Assembly: GCA_900759105.1 (NCBI GenBank)
Contig: CAAETY010000057.1
Span: forward strand, 1 to 45,778
Length of the DNA: 45,778 bases
Origin: Peptococcaceae bacterium
Lineage (GTDB): Bacteria; Bacillota; Peptococcia; Peptococcales; Peptococcaceae
Direction: 5' to 3'
Translations under genes and position numbers: made by a program
In this document: positions 24,563-32,697 of the stretch, one piece after another
Position numbering within the stretch: position 1 is the stretch's first letter
Layout of the letters: every line of letters starts with the position of its first letter
Notes under the pieces: model-generated
Told to the model about the DNA's origin: nothing
Database searches by the model: none
What the model saw: the letters and a program-made list of their open reading frames with translations, nothing else

Positions 24563-25294
24563 ATGTCAGTAGTATCTATGAAACAACTCTTAGAAGCTGG
24601 GGTACATTTTGGTCATCAAACACGTCGCTGGAATCCTAAAATGGCGCCGTACATTTTTGCAGAAAGAAATCAAATTTACATCATTGATTTGTCTAAAACC
24701 GTTAAACTTATCAATGAAGCTTATGATTTCGTGAAGGAAGTTGTTGCTGAAGGTAAGCCTGTACTTTTCGTTGGTACCAAGAAGCAAGCACAAGAATCCA
24801 TCAAAGAAGAAGCTATTCGCGCAGGTGAATACTTCGTTAACGAAAGATGGTTGGGTGGTATGCTCACCAACTATAAGACCATCGAAACCCGTATCAAGCG
24901 TCTCTTCGAACTCGAAAAGATGGAAGAAAACGGTACTCTCGAATTGCTCACCAAGAAAGAAAAAGCACTTCTTCTTGGCGAAAAAGATAAATTGGAACGT
25001 TTCCTCGGCGGTATCAAAAACATGCCAGAGCTTCCAGGTGCTATCTTTGTAGTAGACCCTAAGAAAGAAAAGATTGCTGTTCACGAAGCACGCAAGCTTG
25101 GTATCCCTGTAGTAGGTATCGTTGACACCAACTGTGATCCAGACGAAATCGACTATGTAATCCCAGGCAACGATGATGCTATCCGTGCTGTGAAGCTCCT
25201 TACTTCTGTTATCGCTGATGCAGTTGTTGAAGCTAAGCAAGGTGCAGCTAATCTTGAAGAAGCTGAAGCAGAAGTAGCTGCAGACGCTGAATAA
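24563..25294 (+). CDS. rpsB: 30S ribosomal protein S2
   Basis: This small-subunit ribosomal protein has 243 residues. The diagnostic N-terminus is SMKQLLEAGVHFGHQTRRWNPKM. VLFVGTKKQAQESI, WLGGMLTNYKTI and LPGAIFVVDPKKE follow. The ATG at 24563 has AGGAGGTG 6 nt upstream; an upstream in-frame ATG at 24545 is part of that ribosome site region. Codon use shifts to strongly biased C-ending codons, as expected for a highly expressed gene. A terminator separates it from tsf. Confidence 0.97.
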   Translation: MSVVSMKQLLEAGVHFGHQTRRWNPKMAPYIFAERNQIYIIDLSKTVKLINEAYDFVKEVVAEGKPVLFVGTKKQAQESIKEEAIRAGEYFVNERWLGGMLTNYKTIETRIKRLFELEKMEENGTLELLTKKEKALLLGEKDKLERFLGGIKNMPELPGAIFVVDPKKEKIAVHEARKLGIPVVGIVDTNCDPDEIDYVIPGNDDAIRAVKLLTSVIADAVVEAKQGAANLEEAEAEVAADAE

Positions 25295-25306
25295 TTAAGT
25301 GCATTT

Positions 25307-25345
25307 AAGGTAACCGAGTTGAAAAAATGAGGTTACCTTTTTTAA
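25307..25345 (+). terminator. Terminator or attenuator between rpsB and tsf
   Basis: A 9-bp stem (AAGGTAACC / GGTTACCTT) with a 15-nt loop is followed by TTTTT. No clear promoter follows before tsf, so it is probably a partial terminator setting the S2 to EF-Ts ratio. Confidence 0.65.
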
Positions 25346-25387
25346 AATGAGTCATTCGTAAACACACTGCGTTTAGGAGGAATTATT

Positions 25388-26044
25388 GTGGCAAACATTA
25401 CCGCTTCTTTGGTAAAAGAATTACGTGAAAAAACTGGCGCTGGCATGATGGACTGCAAGCGTGCCCTTCAAGAATGTGATGGGGATATGGATAAAGCAGC
25501 TGACTACCTTCGTGAAAAAGGGATTGCTGACTCCGTTAAGAAGAGTGGCCGTATCGCTGCTGAAGGTGTTATCGCTTCTTACATCCACATGGGTGGCAAG
25601 ATTGGCGTTCTCGTAGAAGTTAACTGCGAAACCGACTTCGTTGCTAAAACCGATGGTTTCAAGGAATTTGCACAAGCAATTGCTATGCACATCGCTGCAG
25701 CAAACCCTAAATATGTTACCCGTGAAGAAGTTGATCCAGCAGAACTCGAACACGAACGTGAAGTATTGATCGCTCAAGCTAAGAACGAAGGCAAGCCTGA
25801 TCATATCGTTGAAAAGATGGTTGAAGGCCGTATCAAAAAGTACTATGCTGAAGTTTGCTTGCTCGATCAAGTGTACATTCGTGCAGAAAAAGACGAAACT
25901 GTTGAAACCTTCGTTAAAGAAGCTATCGCTCAATTCGGTGAAAACATCAAGATTCGTCGTTTCGCTCGTTTCGAAATGGGTGAAGGTCTTGAAAAGCGTG
26001 TTGACGACTTCGCAGCAGAAGTTGCAGCACAAGCTGGGGTATAA
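25388..26044 (+). CDS. tsf: Elongation factor Ts
   Basis: EF-Ts is the nucleotide exchange factor for EF-Tu. The N-terminal UBA-like segment VKELREKTGAGMMDCKRAL is followed by the EF-Tu contact motif TDFVAKTD at 82-89. The product is 218 residues, well short of the roughly 290 of Bacillus or E. coli and close to the compact Thermus-type form with a single core subdomain. The start is GTG at 25388, with AGGAGG 7 nt upstream. Codon bias is strong, as in rpsB. Confidence 0.97.
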   Translation: MANITASLVKELREKTGAGMMDCKRALQECDGDMDKAADYLREKGIADSVKKSGRIAAEGVIASYIHMGGKIGVLVEVNCETDFVAKTDGFKEFAQAIAMHIAAANPKYVTREEVDPAELEHEREVLIAQAKNEGKPDHIVEKMVEGRIKKYYAEVCLLDQVYIRAEKDETVETFVKEAIAQFGENIKIRRFARFEMGEGLEKRVDDFAAEVAAQAGV

Positions 26045-26072
26045 TTTATCCTGCGCTTAAAACATTAAATAT

Positions 26073-26118
26073 AAAAAATCCTGGGCTTGTTATTTGAAAC
26101 AGGCTTGGGATTTTTTTT
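26073..26118 (+). terminator. Terminator after tsf
   Basis: A long stem rich in G-U pairs (AATCCTGGGCTTGT against ACAGGCTTGGGATT) with an 8-nt loop ends in eight T residues. Confidence 0.85.
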
Positions 26119-26199
26119 GGGAAAAATATGAGTTTAAGACTGTCGAATTGTGCTAAATAGGCATTTTATAAAAGAGCAGTTTCATTTGAGACGTTCATT

Positions 26200-26208
26200 T
26201 GTTATAAT
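26200..26208 (+). promoter_or_regulatory. Extended -10 promoter of pyrH-frr
   Basis: TGT precedes a perfect TATAAT (26203-26208), about 54 nt ahead of the pyrH start. A TTTCAT 17 bp upstream is a weak -35. Confidence 0.55.
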
Positions 26209-26261
26209 AATCAAAGTGATAAATAAGACAGTCTTCAATTAAAAACCTTGGGGGTATGACG

Positions 26262-26981
26262 ATGGAAGCTAAATTTAAACGTGTCATTATTAAACTCAGT
26301 GGTGAAGCACTTGCTGGTGAACAAGCATTTGGTTTAGAAAGCAATACTTTGAATTCCTTAGCAGATCAAATTGCTGAAATTTCTAATTTAGGTGTAGAAG
26401 TTGCTGCTGTTGTTGGCGGCGGTAATATCTGGCGTGGTGTGACCGGTGCGAAGCGTGGTATTGACCGTGCAACTGCAGACTATATGGGCATGTTGGCTAC
26501 TGTTATCAATGCATTGGCATTGCAAGACGTATTGGAAAGCCATGGCGTTGACACTCGCGTAATGTCTGCTATCGAAATGCGTGAAGTGGCCGAACCATAT
26601 ATCAAGAGAAGAGCTATTCGCCATTTGGAAAAAGGGCGCGTGGTTATTTTCGCAGCCGGGACCGGTAACCCATTTTTCTCCACTGATACAACTGCCGCTT
26701 TGAGAGCAGCAGAAATCGAAGCTGAAGCAATTTTAATGGCTAAGAAGGTTGATGGCGTTTATGATAGTGATCCTAAGTTGAATCCTAATGCTAAGCGCTT
26801 CGATGAATTAACCTTCTTGGAAGTTTTGAATAAGGGCCTGAAGGTCATGGATTCTACCGCGATTTCTTTGTGTATGGATAATAATATTCCTATCCAAGTA
26901 TTTAATATCAATGAAAACGGTAACATGATGAAGGCTGTTTTAGGCGAAAAAATTGGTACTTTTGTTGGAACAGGGGAATAA
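26262..26981 (+). CDS. pyrH: UMP kinase
   Basis: This is the bacterial amino-acid-kinase-fold enzyme that phosphorylates UMP to UDP. The product is 239 residues from the ATG at 26262. That codon is preferred over the ATG at 26256 because the ribosome site GGGGG ends only 1-2 nt before the latter. Family motifs are RVIIKLSGEALAG, VAAVVGGGNIWRG, DYMGMLATVINALAL and AAGTGNPFFSTDTTAALRA. It heads the pyrH-frr pair, with frr 3 nt downstream. Confidence 0.96.
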   Translation: MEAKFKRVIIKLSGEALAGEQAFGLESNTLNSLADQIAEISNLGVEVAAVVGGGNIWRGVTGAKRGIDRATADYMGMLATVINALALQDVLESHGVDTRVMSAIEMREVAEPYIKRRAIRHLEKGRVVIFAAGTGNPFFSTDTTAALRAAEIEAEAILMAKKVDGVYDSDPKLNPNAKRFDELTFLEVLNKGLKVMDSTAISLCMDNNIPIQVFNINENGNMMKAVLGEKIGTFVGTGE

Positions 26982-26984
26982 ACT

Positions 26985-27542
26985 ATGACTGAAGAAATTT
27001 TATTAGACGCTGAAGAGCGCATGGAAAAATCTATTGAGCGCTTCAAAGAAGAGTTGTCTCATATTCGTACAGGTAAAGCCAATGTTTCTTTGTTGAGCGG
27101 GATTACTGTGGAATACTACGGTACTCCAACACCTATCAATCAGGTTGCTAATGTAAGCGCACCTTCTGCTGATATGCTGACCATCCAGCCTTGGGATAAG
27201 GGCATTATTAAGGATATTGAAAAGGCTATCCAAAAATCCGATTTGGGGATTACTCCGAACAATGATGGTGTAATCATCCGTCTTCCAGTGCCACAATTAA
27301 CCAAGGAAACTCGTACTGAATTGGCAAAGCAAGCACACAAGAAAGCAGAAGAAGCAAAGGTTCATATTCGTAACATCCGTAGAGATGCTAACGATTCCGT
27401 TAAAAAATTAGAAAAGGGTAAGGAAATTACCGAAGACGAATCTAAGAGCGCTCAAGATGATGTTCAAAAGCAAACCGACGCTGCAGTTGCAAAGATCGAA
27501 GCAATCTGTGCTGACAAAGAAAAAGATATCATGAGCATCTAA
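26985..27542 (+). CDS. frr: Ribosome recycling factor
   Basis: RRF splits post-termination ribosomes together with EF-G. The 185-residue length is exact for the family. Visible hallmarks are RMEKSIERFKEELSHIRTGKAN at the N-terminus, YYGTPTPINQVANVS, and the C-terminal helix segment VHIRNIRRDANDSVKKLEK. The ribosome site lies at the pyrH stop codon, indicating coupling. A strong terminator follows. Confidence 0.97.
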   Translation: MTEEILLDAEERMEKSIERFKEELSHIRTGKANVSLLSGITVEYYGTPTPINQVANVSAPSADMLTIQPWDKGIIKDIEKAIQKSDLGITPNNDGVIIRLPVPQLTKETRTELAKQAHKKAEEAKVHIRNIRRDANDSVKKLEKGKEITEDESKSAQDDVQKQTDAAVAKIEAICADKEKDIMSI

Positions 27543-27553
27543 CGTGCTATTAC

Positions 27554-27579
27554 GACCGGTCCGTGGACCGGTCTTTTTT
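27554..27579 (+). terminator. Terminator after frr
   Basis: A perfect 9-bp stem (GACCGGTCC / GGACCGGTC) with a 2-nt apex is followed by six T residues. Confidence 0.9.
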
Positions 27580-27624
27580 GTTTATGTGTCAATTGCATGA
27601 GTTGGTGTTTTTTTTAGTGGAGTA

Positions 27625-27633
27625 TGATAGAAT
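27625..27633 (+). promoter_or_regulatory. Candidate promoter of the uppS cluster
   Basis: TGA directly precedes TAGAAT (27628-27633), an extended -10, 39 nt upstream of the uppS start. No convincing -35 is seen. Confidence 0.4.
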
Positions 27634-27672
27634 AGAAATTGATTGTTCCGAGTTTATATGGAGGGGTGTCAA

Positions 27673-28422
27673 ATGACGAACGAAAATCAACACCATACGT
27701 TAGAAGAAATTATGGGAGGCTCAATCCCGCGTCATATTGCTGTGATTATGGACGGTAACGGGCGTTGGGCGACTGCACAAGGCTTAATGCGTTTAGCCGG
27801 TCACCGTGCCGGGGTAGAAGCTATTGACGAAGTGTTGCAAACAATAAAAAAAATTGGCACCAGGTTTTTTACGGTGTATGCATTTTCTACTGAAAACTGG
27901 CGTCGTCCACAGGATGAAGTGGATGGGTTGATGCGACTTTTTATCGAATATCTTGATAAAAAAATTGACCGATTGAATGAAGAGGGGATTTGCGTTCGCG
28001 TGATAGGTGACGTGAATGGTTTGGATGAAAAGGTGCAGGAAAAAATTCGCAATGCTTATGCGGTAACAAAAGATAATGACGAAGTTATCTTTAACATCGC
28101 CATTAACTATGGTGGTCGTCAAGAAATTGTTCATGCTTGCCGTCAATTAGCAAAGGCTTGCGAAAACGGCACAATGCATTGGGATGAGATTGATGTGGAT
28201 AAATTTGCCGACCATCTTGATACAGCAGGACAACCGGATCCGGATTTATTGATTCGTTCTTCCGGAGAATTGCGTTTAAGTAACTTTATGTTGTGGCAAA
28301 TTGCTTATTCAGAAATATGGATTACTGATACCTTGTGGCCTGATTTTAGTGCCGGTGATTTATTCGATGCGGTATATGCATATCAAAAAAGAGACCGTCG
28401 TTTTGGCGGCTTAAAGAAGTAG
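27673..28422 (+). CDS. uppS: Undecaprenyl diphosphate synthase
   Basis: This cis-prenyltransferase makes the C55 carrier lipid for peptidoglycan. The product is 249 residues from the ATG at 27673 (GGAGGGG 6 nt upstream; the frame extends to 27643 without a ribosome site). Motifs are HIAVIMDGNGRWA with catalytic Asp27, GHRAGVEA, YAFSTENWRRP, and the C-terminal PDLLIRSSGELRLSNFMLWQ...SEIWITDTLWPDF. cdsA starts 10 nt downstream. Confidence 0.97.
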   Translation: MTNENQHHTLEEIMGGSIPRHIAVIMDGNGRWATAQGLMRLAGHRAGVEAIDEVLQTIKKIGTRFFTVYAFSTENWRRPQDEVDGLMRLFIEYLDKKIDRLNEEGICVRVIGDVNGLDEKVQEKIRNAYAVTKDNDEVIFNIAINYGGRQEIVHACRQLAKACENGTMHWDEIDVDKFADHLDTAGQPDPDLLIRSSGELRLSNFMLWQIAYSEIWITDTLWPDFSAGDLFDAVYAYQKRDRRFGGLKK

Positions 28423-28432
28423 GTGTTTTGTA

Positions 28433-29212
28433 GTGAAAACTAGAATTTTAACAGCGCTGGTAGGGATTCCGGTTGTCCTGTTATGTATTTTTGGGCCAAC
28501 ACCATTAATCTATCTGCTTGGCTTTGTCATGATGCTTGCGCTGAATTATGAGCTTGCAAATATGCAAGGCGAATCGATGCAGCGTGCTTTTTTGGTGTTT
28601 TGCTTAGTGAACATGGCAGTGGCATTTGGTTGCTATGTTTTTGTTACGCAGGAATTGGGATTTATTTTTGTATTAGTAAATGGTTTGGTGATGGCAGAAA
28701 CGGTCTTTACCTACCCTAAAGTGACTTTGCCGGAAATGATGTATTTGGCGTTTGTCAATATTTATTGTACATGGCTGCCACTCCATATGATTTCATTGCG
28801 CCTTTTAGAGCAAGGCTCCTGGTTGTTAATGAGTGTATTTATTATGGTTTGGGTATGTGACAGTGGCGCATATTTCTCCGGTTATTTTCTTGGTAAGCAC
28901 AAAATGGCACCACACTTATCACCAAAGAAAACCATTGAAGGTGGCGTTGGCGGTGTACTTTTAACCGTGGTTGCTGCGCTGATCATTCAACGTTTCTTGC
29001 CAATTGCACCAAATATGGTTCATGCTGTGGTTGTGGCGCTTTTGGTTGCTTTTGGTGGTATTGTTGGCGATTTGTTTGAAAGCTATCTCAAACGCTCTTT
29101 TGGTGTGAAGGACAGCGGTAATATTTTACCTGGGCATGGTGGCTTTGCAGACCGTTTTGACAGCTTTTTAATGGTAGCACCATTATGTTTTTATTATTTC
29201 AGCATTATGTAG
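28433..29212 (+). CDS. cdsA: Phosphatidate cytidylyltransferase
   Basis: This membrane enzyme makes CDP-diacylglycerol from phosphatidic acid and CTP. The 259-residue product has about seven hydrophobic helices. The family signature is near the C-terminus (GVKDSGNILPGHGGFADRFDS), with HLSPKKTIEGGVGG before it. The start is GTG at 28433, with AGGTG about 8 nt upstream. It sits between uppS and dxr, as in most Firmicutes. Confidence 0.95.
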   Translation: MKTRILTALVGIPVVLLCIFGPTPLIYLLGFVMMLALNYELANMQGESMQRAFLVFCLVNMAVAFGCYVFVTQELGFIFVLVNGLVMAETVFTYPKVTLPEMMYLAFVNIYCTWLPLHMISLRLLEQGSWLLMSVFIMVWVCDSGAYFSGYFLGKHKMAPHLSPKKTIEGGVGGVLLTVVAALIIQRFLPIAPNMVHAVVVALLVAFGGIVGDLFESYLKRSFGVKDSGNILPGHGGFADRFDSFLMVAPLCFYYFSIM

Positions 29213-29239
29213 AAATGATGCTGTAGAAAGGATTTACGT

Positions 29240-30397
29240 ATGAAACATTTGGCTCTTCTTGGTTCAACAGGGTCGATTGGAACACAGACTTTAGACGTGG
29301 TTGATGCGCTGGGGATCTATCAGGTTGACCTGCTATCGGCCCATCGCAATAAAGCGTTGCTCTATGAACAAGTAAAAAAATATCAACCGAAACATGTTTT
29401 TATCACGGATAAAAATACTTATGACTATTTCAAAGGTATTCGGTTGGAAACACCGAACGTGAATTATCATTTTATGTGGGATGATTATGCGTCTTGTTTG
29501 AATAATATTGATTGTGTAATCGGTGCTATTACCGGTGCGGCAGGAATTGCTCCAACTTTGGATTCTTTGCGTGCGGGTTTGCGAATTGGCCTAGCGAATA
29601 AAGAAACGATGGTTGAAGCCGGTGATTTAGTACTTGATTTGCTTGATACTTACAACGGGAAGATTATTCCTGTCGATTCAGAGCATTCTGCGATTTTTCA
29701 GTGTTTGGAAGAGCGGCCGGAAGAAGTAGAAAAGATTATTTTAACGGCATCTGGTGGGCCATTTAGAACTTGGCCGACAGAACGTTTTGCCGACATCAAG
29801 AAATCGGACGCATTGAAACACCCGAATTGGTCAATGGGTGCAAAGATTACCATTGATTCAGCGACTATGGTAAATAAAGGCCTTGAAATTATTGAAGCCC
29901 ATTATCTGTTCCGTTGTGATTACGACCGTATACAAGTGGTGGTTCATCCGGAAAGTATCATTCATTCGATGGTACAATTTGCGGATGGTGCTATTAAAGC
30001 GCAATTAGGACTTCCTGATATGCGTCTTCCAATTCAACTTGCGATGACTTATCCACATCGCGTGAACAGTGGATTTGAAGCACTGAATGTCTGGAATATG
30101 GGCACGTTGCATTTTGAAAAACCACGTTTTGATGTATTTCCGGGGATTAATATGGCTTACGAATGTGGCCGTCGTGGCGGATCGGCGCCAATCGTCATGA
30201 ACGCAGCGAATGAAGTGGCAGTAGCGGCGTTCTTAGAGGAGAAAATTCGTTTTATTGATATTGTTCCTACGGTTAGAGAATGTGTAGAACGCATTCCTTG
30301 GGAAAAGGTTGAATCGTTGCAACATATTTATGATATCGATGCGAGGGCACGTCGTAAGACGGTGGAATTGCTAAAAGAGCGAGTGAACAGTTTATGA
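29240..30397 (+). CDS. dxr: 1-deoxy-D-xylulose 5-phosphate reductoisomerase
   Basis: This is the second enzyme of the MEP isoprenoid pathway, NADPH- and metal-dependent. The product has 385 residues. The Rossmann motif is LLGSTGSIGTQTLDV. The metal and substrate segments are PVDSEHSAIFQCL, LTASGGPFR and NWSMGAKITIDSATMVNKGLEIIEAH. AAAGGA precedes the ATG. It overlaps rseP by 4 nt (ATGA). Confidence 0.97.
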   Translation: MKHLALLGSTGSIGTQTLDVVDALGIYQVDLLSAHRNKALLYEQVKKYQPKHVFITDKNTYDYFKGIRLETPNVNYHFMWDDYASCLNNIDCVIGAITGAAGIAPTLDSLRAGLRIGLANKETMVEAGDLVLDLLDTYNGKIIPVDSEHSAIFQCLEERPEEVEKIILTASGGPFRTWPTERFADIKKSDALKHPNWSMGAKITIDSATMVNKGLEIIEAHYLFRCDYDRIQVVVHPESIIHSMVQFADGAIKAQLGLPDMRLPIQLAMTYPHRVNSGFEALNVWNMGTLHFEKPRFDVFPGINMAYECGRRGGSAPIVMNAANEVAVAAFLEEKIRFIDIVPTVRECVERIPWEKVESLQHIYDIDARARRKTVELLKERVNSL

Positions 30398-31458
30398 ACA
30401 TTATTATAGCCGTTCTTCTACTGGGCTTTTTAGTCGCCGTTCATGAATTCGGGCATTTCATAGTTGCAAAAATCAGTGGAATGTATGTAACAACCTTTAG
30501 TATAGGGATGGGGCCTAAAATTGCATCTTTTCAAAAAGGTGAAACAGAATATGTGTTGAGTGCCATCCCTGCCGGTGGTTTTGTGAGTGTACGAGGCATT
30601 AGCGGCGAAGCAGACGATGAGTTAGACCATGATGACCCACGTTTATTTCAAAACCGCCCAATTCTCCACCGAATGTTATTTGCAGCAGCGGGTCCATTCA
30701 TGAATTTTTTGCTGGCAATAGTTGCTGTGATGGCATGCTACTTGGCGTTGGGGGTCAATGTTGCCGATGCAGATAGTCCTCCGATTGTAGCGGAAATAGC
30801 AGAAAAATCGCCGGCAGCCGATGCTGGGATGCAAGCCGGTGATAAAATAACTCAAATCAACGGTCAACAAATGGCAACATGGGTGGACGTTGACAATTTT
30901 ATGAAGGATTATAAGCGGGGCAATTTACAATTGGTAATTGAACGTGACGGCGTGCTGCATGAAGTGACGCTGACACCGCGTTATAATGAACAATTGGATC
31001 GCCCTGCTTTAGGCGTGACAAAGAAACTCGAAACAATCCATAAAGAGGTTGGGGTTGGGGATGCTCTTAAGCAATCAACTTTTATGACTATTGGAATGAG
31101 TACAATGGTTTTTGATGCAGTGGTTAATTTGGTTACCGGAAAAACAGCCGTGAATGATGAAGAAGGCGGTCTTGCCGGTCCGGTTGGGATTGTTAATGCA
31201 ATTGGTGATAGTGTTAGTCAAGGTGCTTGGAATGTCGTGAGTATGCTTGCTATTCTTTCTGTTAATTTTGGCTTGTTAAACTTGTTGCCAATTCCAGCCC
31301 TTGATGGTAGTCGTTTGTTATTTTTAACCATTGAAGCGGTCAGAGGCATTCCCGTTCGTGCGGATAAGGAACTTCTTGTCAATATGGTTGGAATGCTCGC
31401 CTTAATGGCTTTGATGCTGTATGTCACATATAACGATATTCTTCATCTAATCAATTAA
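30394..31458 (+). CDS. rseP: RIP zinc metalloprotease RseP
   Basis: This is a site-2 intramembrane protease that cleaves anti-sigma factors and signal-peptide remnants. The product has 354 residues. The zinc motif HEFGH is at 17-21 in the first helix, a PDZ domain lies at about 115-190 (SPAADAGMQAGDKITQING), and the third conserved motif NLLPIPALDGSRLL is near 300. It has four hydrophobic segments. The start overlaps the dxr stop; the ribosome site is weak, so coupling is likely. Confidence 0.95.
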   Translation: MNIIIAVLLLGFLVAVHEFGHFIVAKISGMYVTTFSIGMGPKIASFQKGETEYVLSAIPAGGFVSVRGISGEADDELDHDDPRLFQNRPILHRMLFAAAGPFMNFLLAIVAVMACYLALGVNVADADSPPIVAEIAEKSPAADAGMQAGDKITQINGQQMATWVDVDNFMKDYKRGNLQLVIERDGVLHEVTLTPRYNEQLDRPALGVTKKLETIHKEVGVGDALKQSTFMTIGMSTMVFDAVVNLVTGKTAVNDEEGGLAGPVGIVNAIGDSVSQGAWNVVSMLAILSVNFGLLNLLPIPALDGSRLLFLTIEAVRGIPVRADKELLVNMVGMLALMALMLYVTYNDILHLIN

Positions 31459-31471
31459 ATGGGGTGACAAA

Positions 31472-32527
31472 ATGAGACGAGAAACCGTTTCTTTTATGAT
31501 TCGTAACGTTGGCATGGGATCTGATTATCCAGTGACGGTGCAATCTATGACCAATACCGATTCTCACGATGCGGAAGCAACGTTGGCGCAAGTGGAACAG
31601 TTGACCCGGTTAGGCGCAGCCCTTGTGCGCGTGGCTGCACCTGATATAGAAGCCGTGCCCGCATTGGCGGAAGTCGCAAAGCAAAGCCCGGTGCCAATCA
31701 TTGCGGATGTGCATTTTGATTACAAAATCGCCATTGCCTGCTTAGAGCAGGGCGTGGATGCGGTGCGGATCAATCCGGGGAACATTGGTGGCTTAGAACA
31801 GCTGGGAATGGTCGTGGAAGCGGCAAAGAAGCATGATGCGGCCATTCGTATCGGTGTCAATTCCGGCTCTATTGAGAAAGAGTTTCTTGAAAAATACGGC
31901 CATCCATGTCCGGAAGCGATGGTAGAAAGTCTTGAAAAGTATGTGTCCTATTGTGAGTCTTTGGGCTTCAAGAAAATTGTTTTGTCTGTAAAGAGCTCAA
32001 ACGTGCCGATGATGATTAAAGTGAATGAAATGGTGGCGGAACGCTTCCCATATCCATTGCATCTCGGTGTGACCGAAGCAGGCACGGTACGTATGGGCAC
32101 CGTGAAATCCTCCGTGGGGATTGGCGCCCTCTTGGCCCATGGAATTGGCGACACCATTCGCGTGTCATTGACCGGAGACCCTGCAAACGAGCTTCCTGTG
32201 GCCAACGGGATTTTGAAATCCTTGGGACTCATGGAAGAAGGCGTAGACATTATCAGCTGCCCAACCTGTGGTCGCACCCAAATCAATTTGGCAGCATTGG
32301 CAGAACAGGTAGAAAATCTTTGCCAGCCTATCAAACGTCCGCTAAAAATTGCGGTCATGGGTTGTGTAGTGAATGGCCCGGGTGAAGCTCGTGAAGCGGA
32401 CCTCGGCATCGCCGGCGGTCGCGGCGCAGGAATTATCTTCCGCAAAGGTGAAATCGTGAAGAAATGTCACGAAGATGAACTCCTCGATAATTTCAAAATA
32501 GAGCTGGAAAAGCTTCTGGCTGAATAA
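31472..32527 (+). CDS. ispG: 4-hydroxy-3-methylbut-2-en-1-yl diphosphate synthase (flavodoxin/ferredoxin)
   Basis: This is the 4Fe-4S enzyme of the penultimate MEP step. The product has 351 residues, the short bacterial form. The N-terminal TIM barrel reads VTVQSMTNTDSHD and PIIADVHFDYKIA. The C-terminal cluster ligands are in CPTCGRTQ and MGCVVNGPGE, so three cysteines and a Glu are present. GGGGTGA precedes the ATG. Together with dxr and rseP it completes a typical Firmicutes envelope and isoprenoid block. Base composition looks slightly more GC-rich than its neighbours. Confidence 0.97.
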   Translation: MRRETVSFMIRNVGMGSDYPVTVQSMTNTDSHDAEATLAQVEQLTRLGAALVRVAAPDIEAVPALAEVAKQSPVPIIADVHFDYKIAIACLEQGVDAVRINPGNIGGLEQLGMVVEAAKKHDAAIRIGVNSGSIEKEFLEKYGHPCPEAMVESLEKYVSYCESLGFKKIVLSVKSSNVPMMIKVNEMVAERFPYPLHLGVTEAGTVRMGTVKSSVGIGALLAHGIGDTIRVSLTGDPANELPVANGILKSLGLMEEGVDIISCPTCGRTQINLAALAEQVENLCQPIKRPLKIAVMGCVVNGPGEAREADLGIAGGRGAGIIFRKGEIVKKCHEDELLDNFKIELEKLLAE

Positions 32528-32534
32528 AAAAATC

Positions 32535-32567
32535 AAAGCCCTTGAGCAATGCGCTCAAGGGCTTTTT
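32535..32567 (+). terminator. Terminator after ispG
   Basis: A 13-bp stem (AAAGCCCTTGAGC / GCTCAAGGGCTTT) with a 5-nt loop is followed by T residues. Confidence 0.9.
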
Positions 32568-32620
32568 GGCTATTAAGGAGAGATTTTCTAGGAGTTTTTG
32601 CTTGAATTGCTTTTGGCTGG

Positions 32621-32649
32621 TTGCGTGAGCGGTTTGCTTCTTTTATAAT
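32621..32649 (+). promoter_or_regulatory. proS-polC promoter
   Basis: TTGCGT (32621-32626) is 17 bp from a perfect TATAAT (32644-32649), about 48 nt before the proS ATG. No T-box leader is present in the short upstream region. Confidence 0.55.
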
Positions 32650-32697
32650 TAGAATATTGTTTGAGTTTATTTAACTAACTGGAGGTTATTGATTCAT

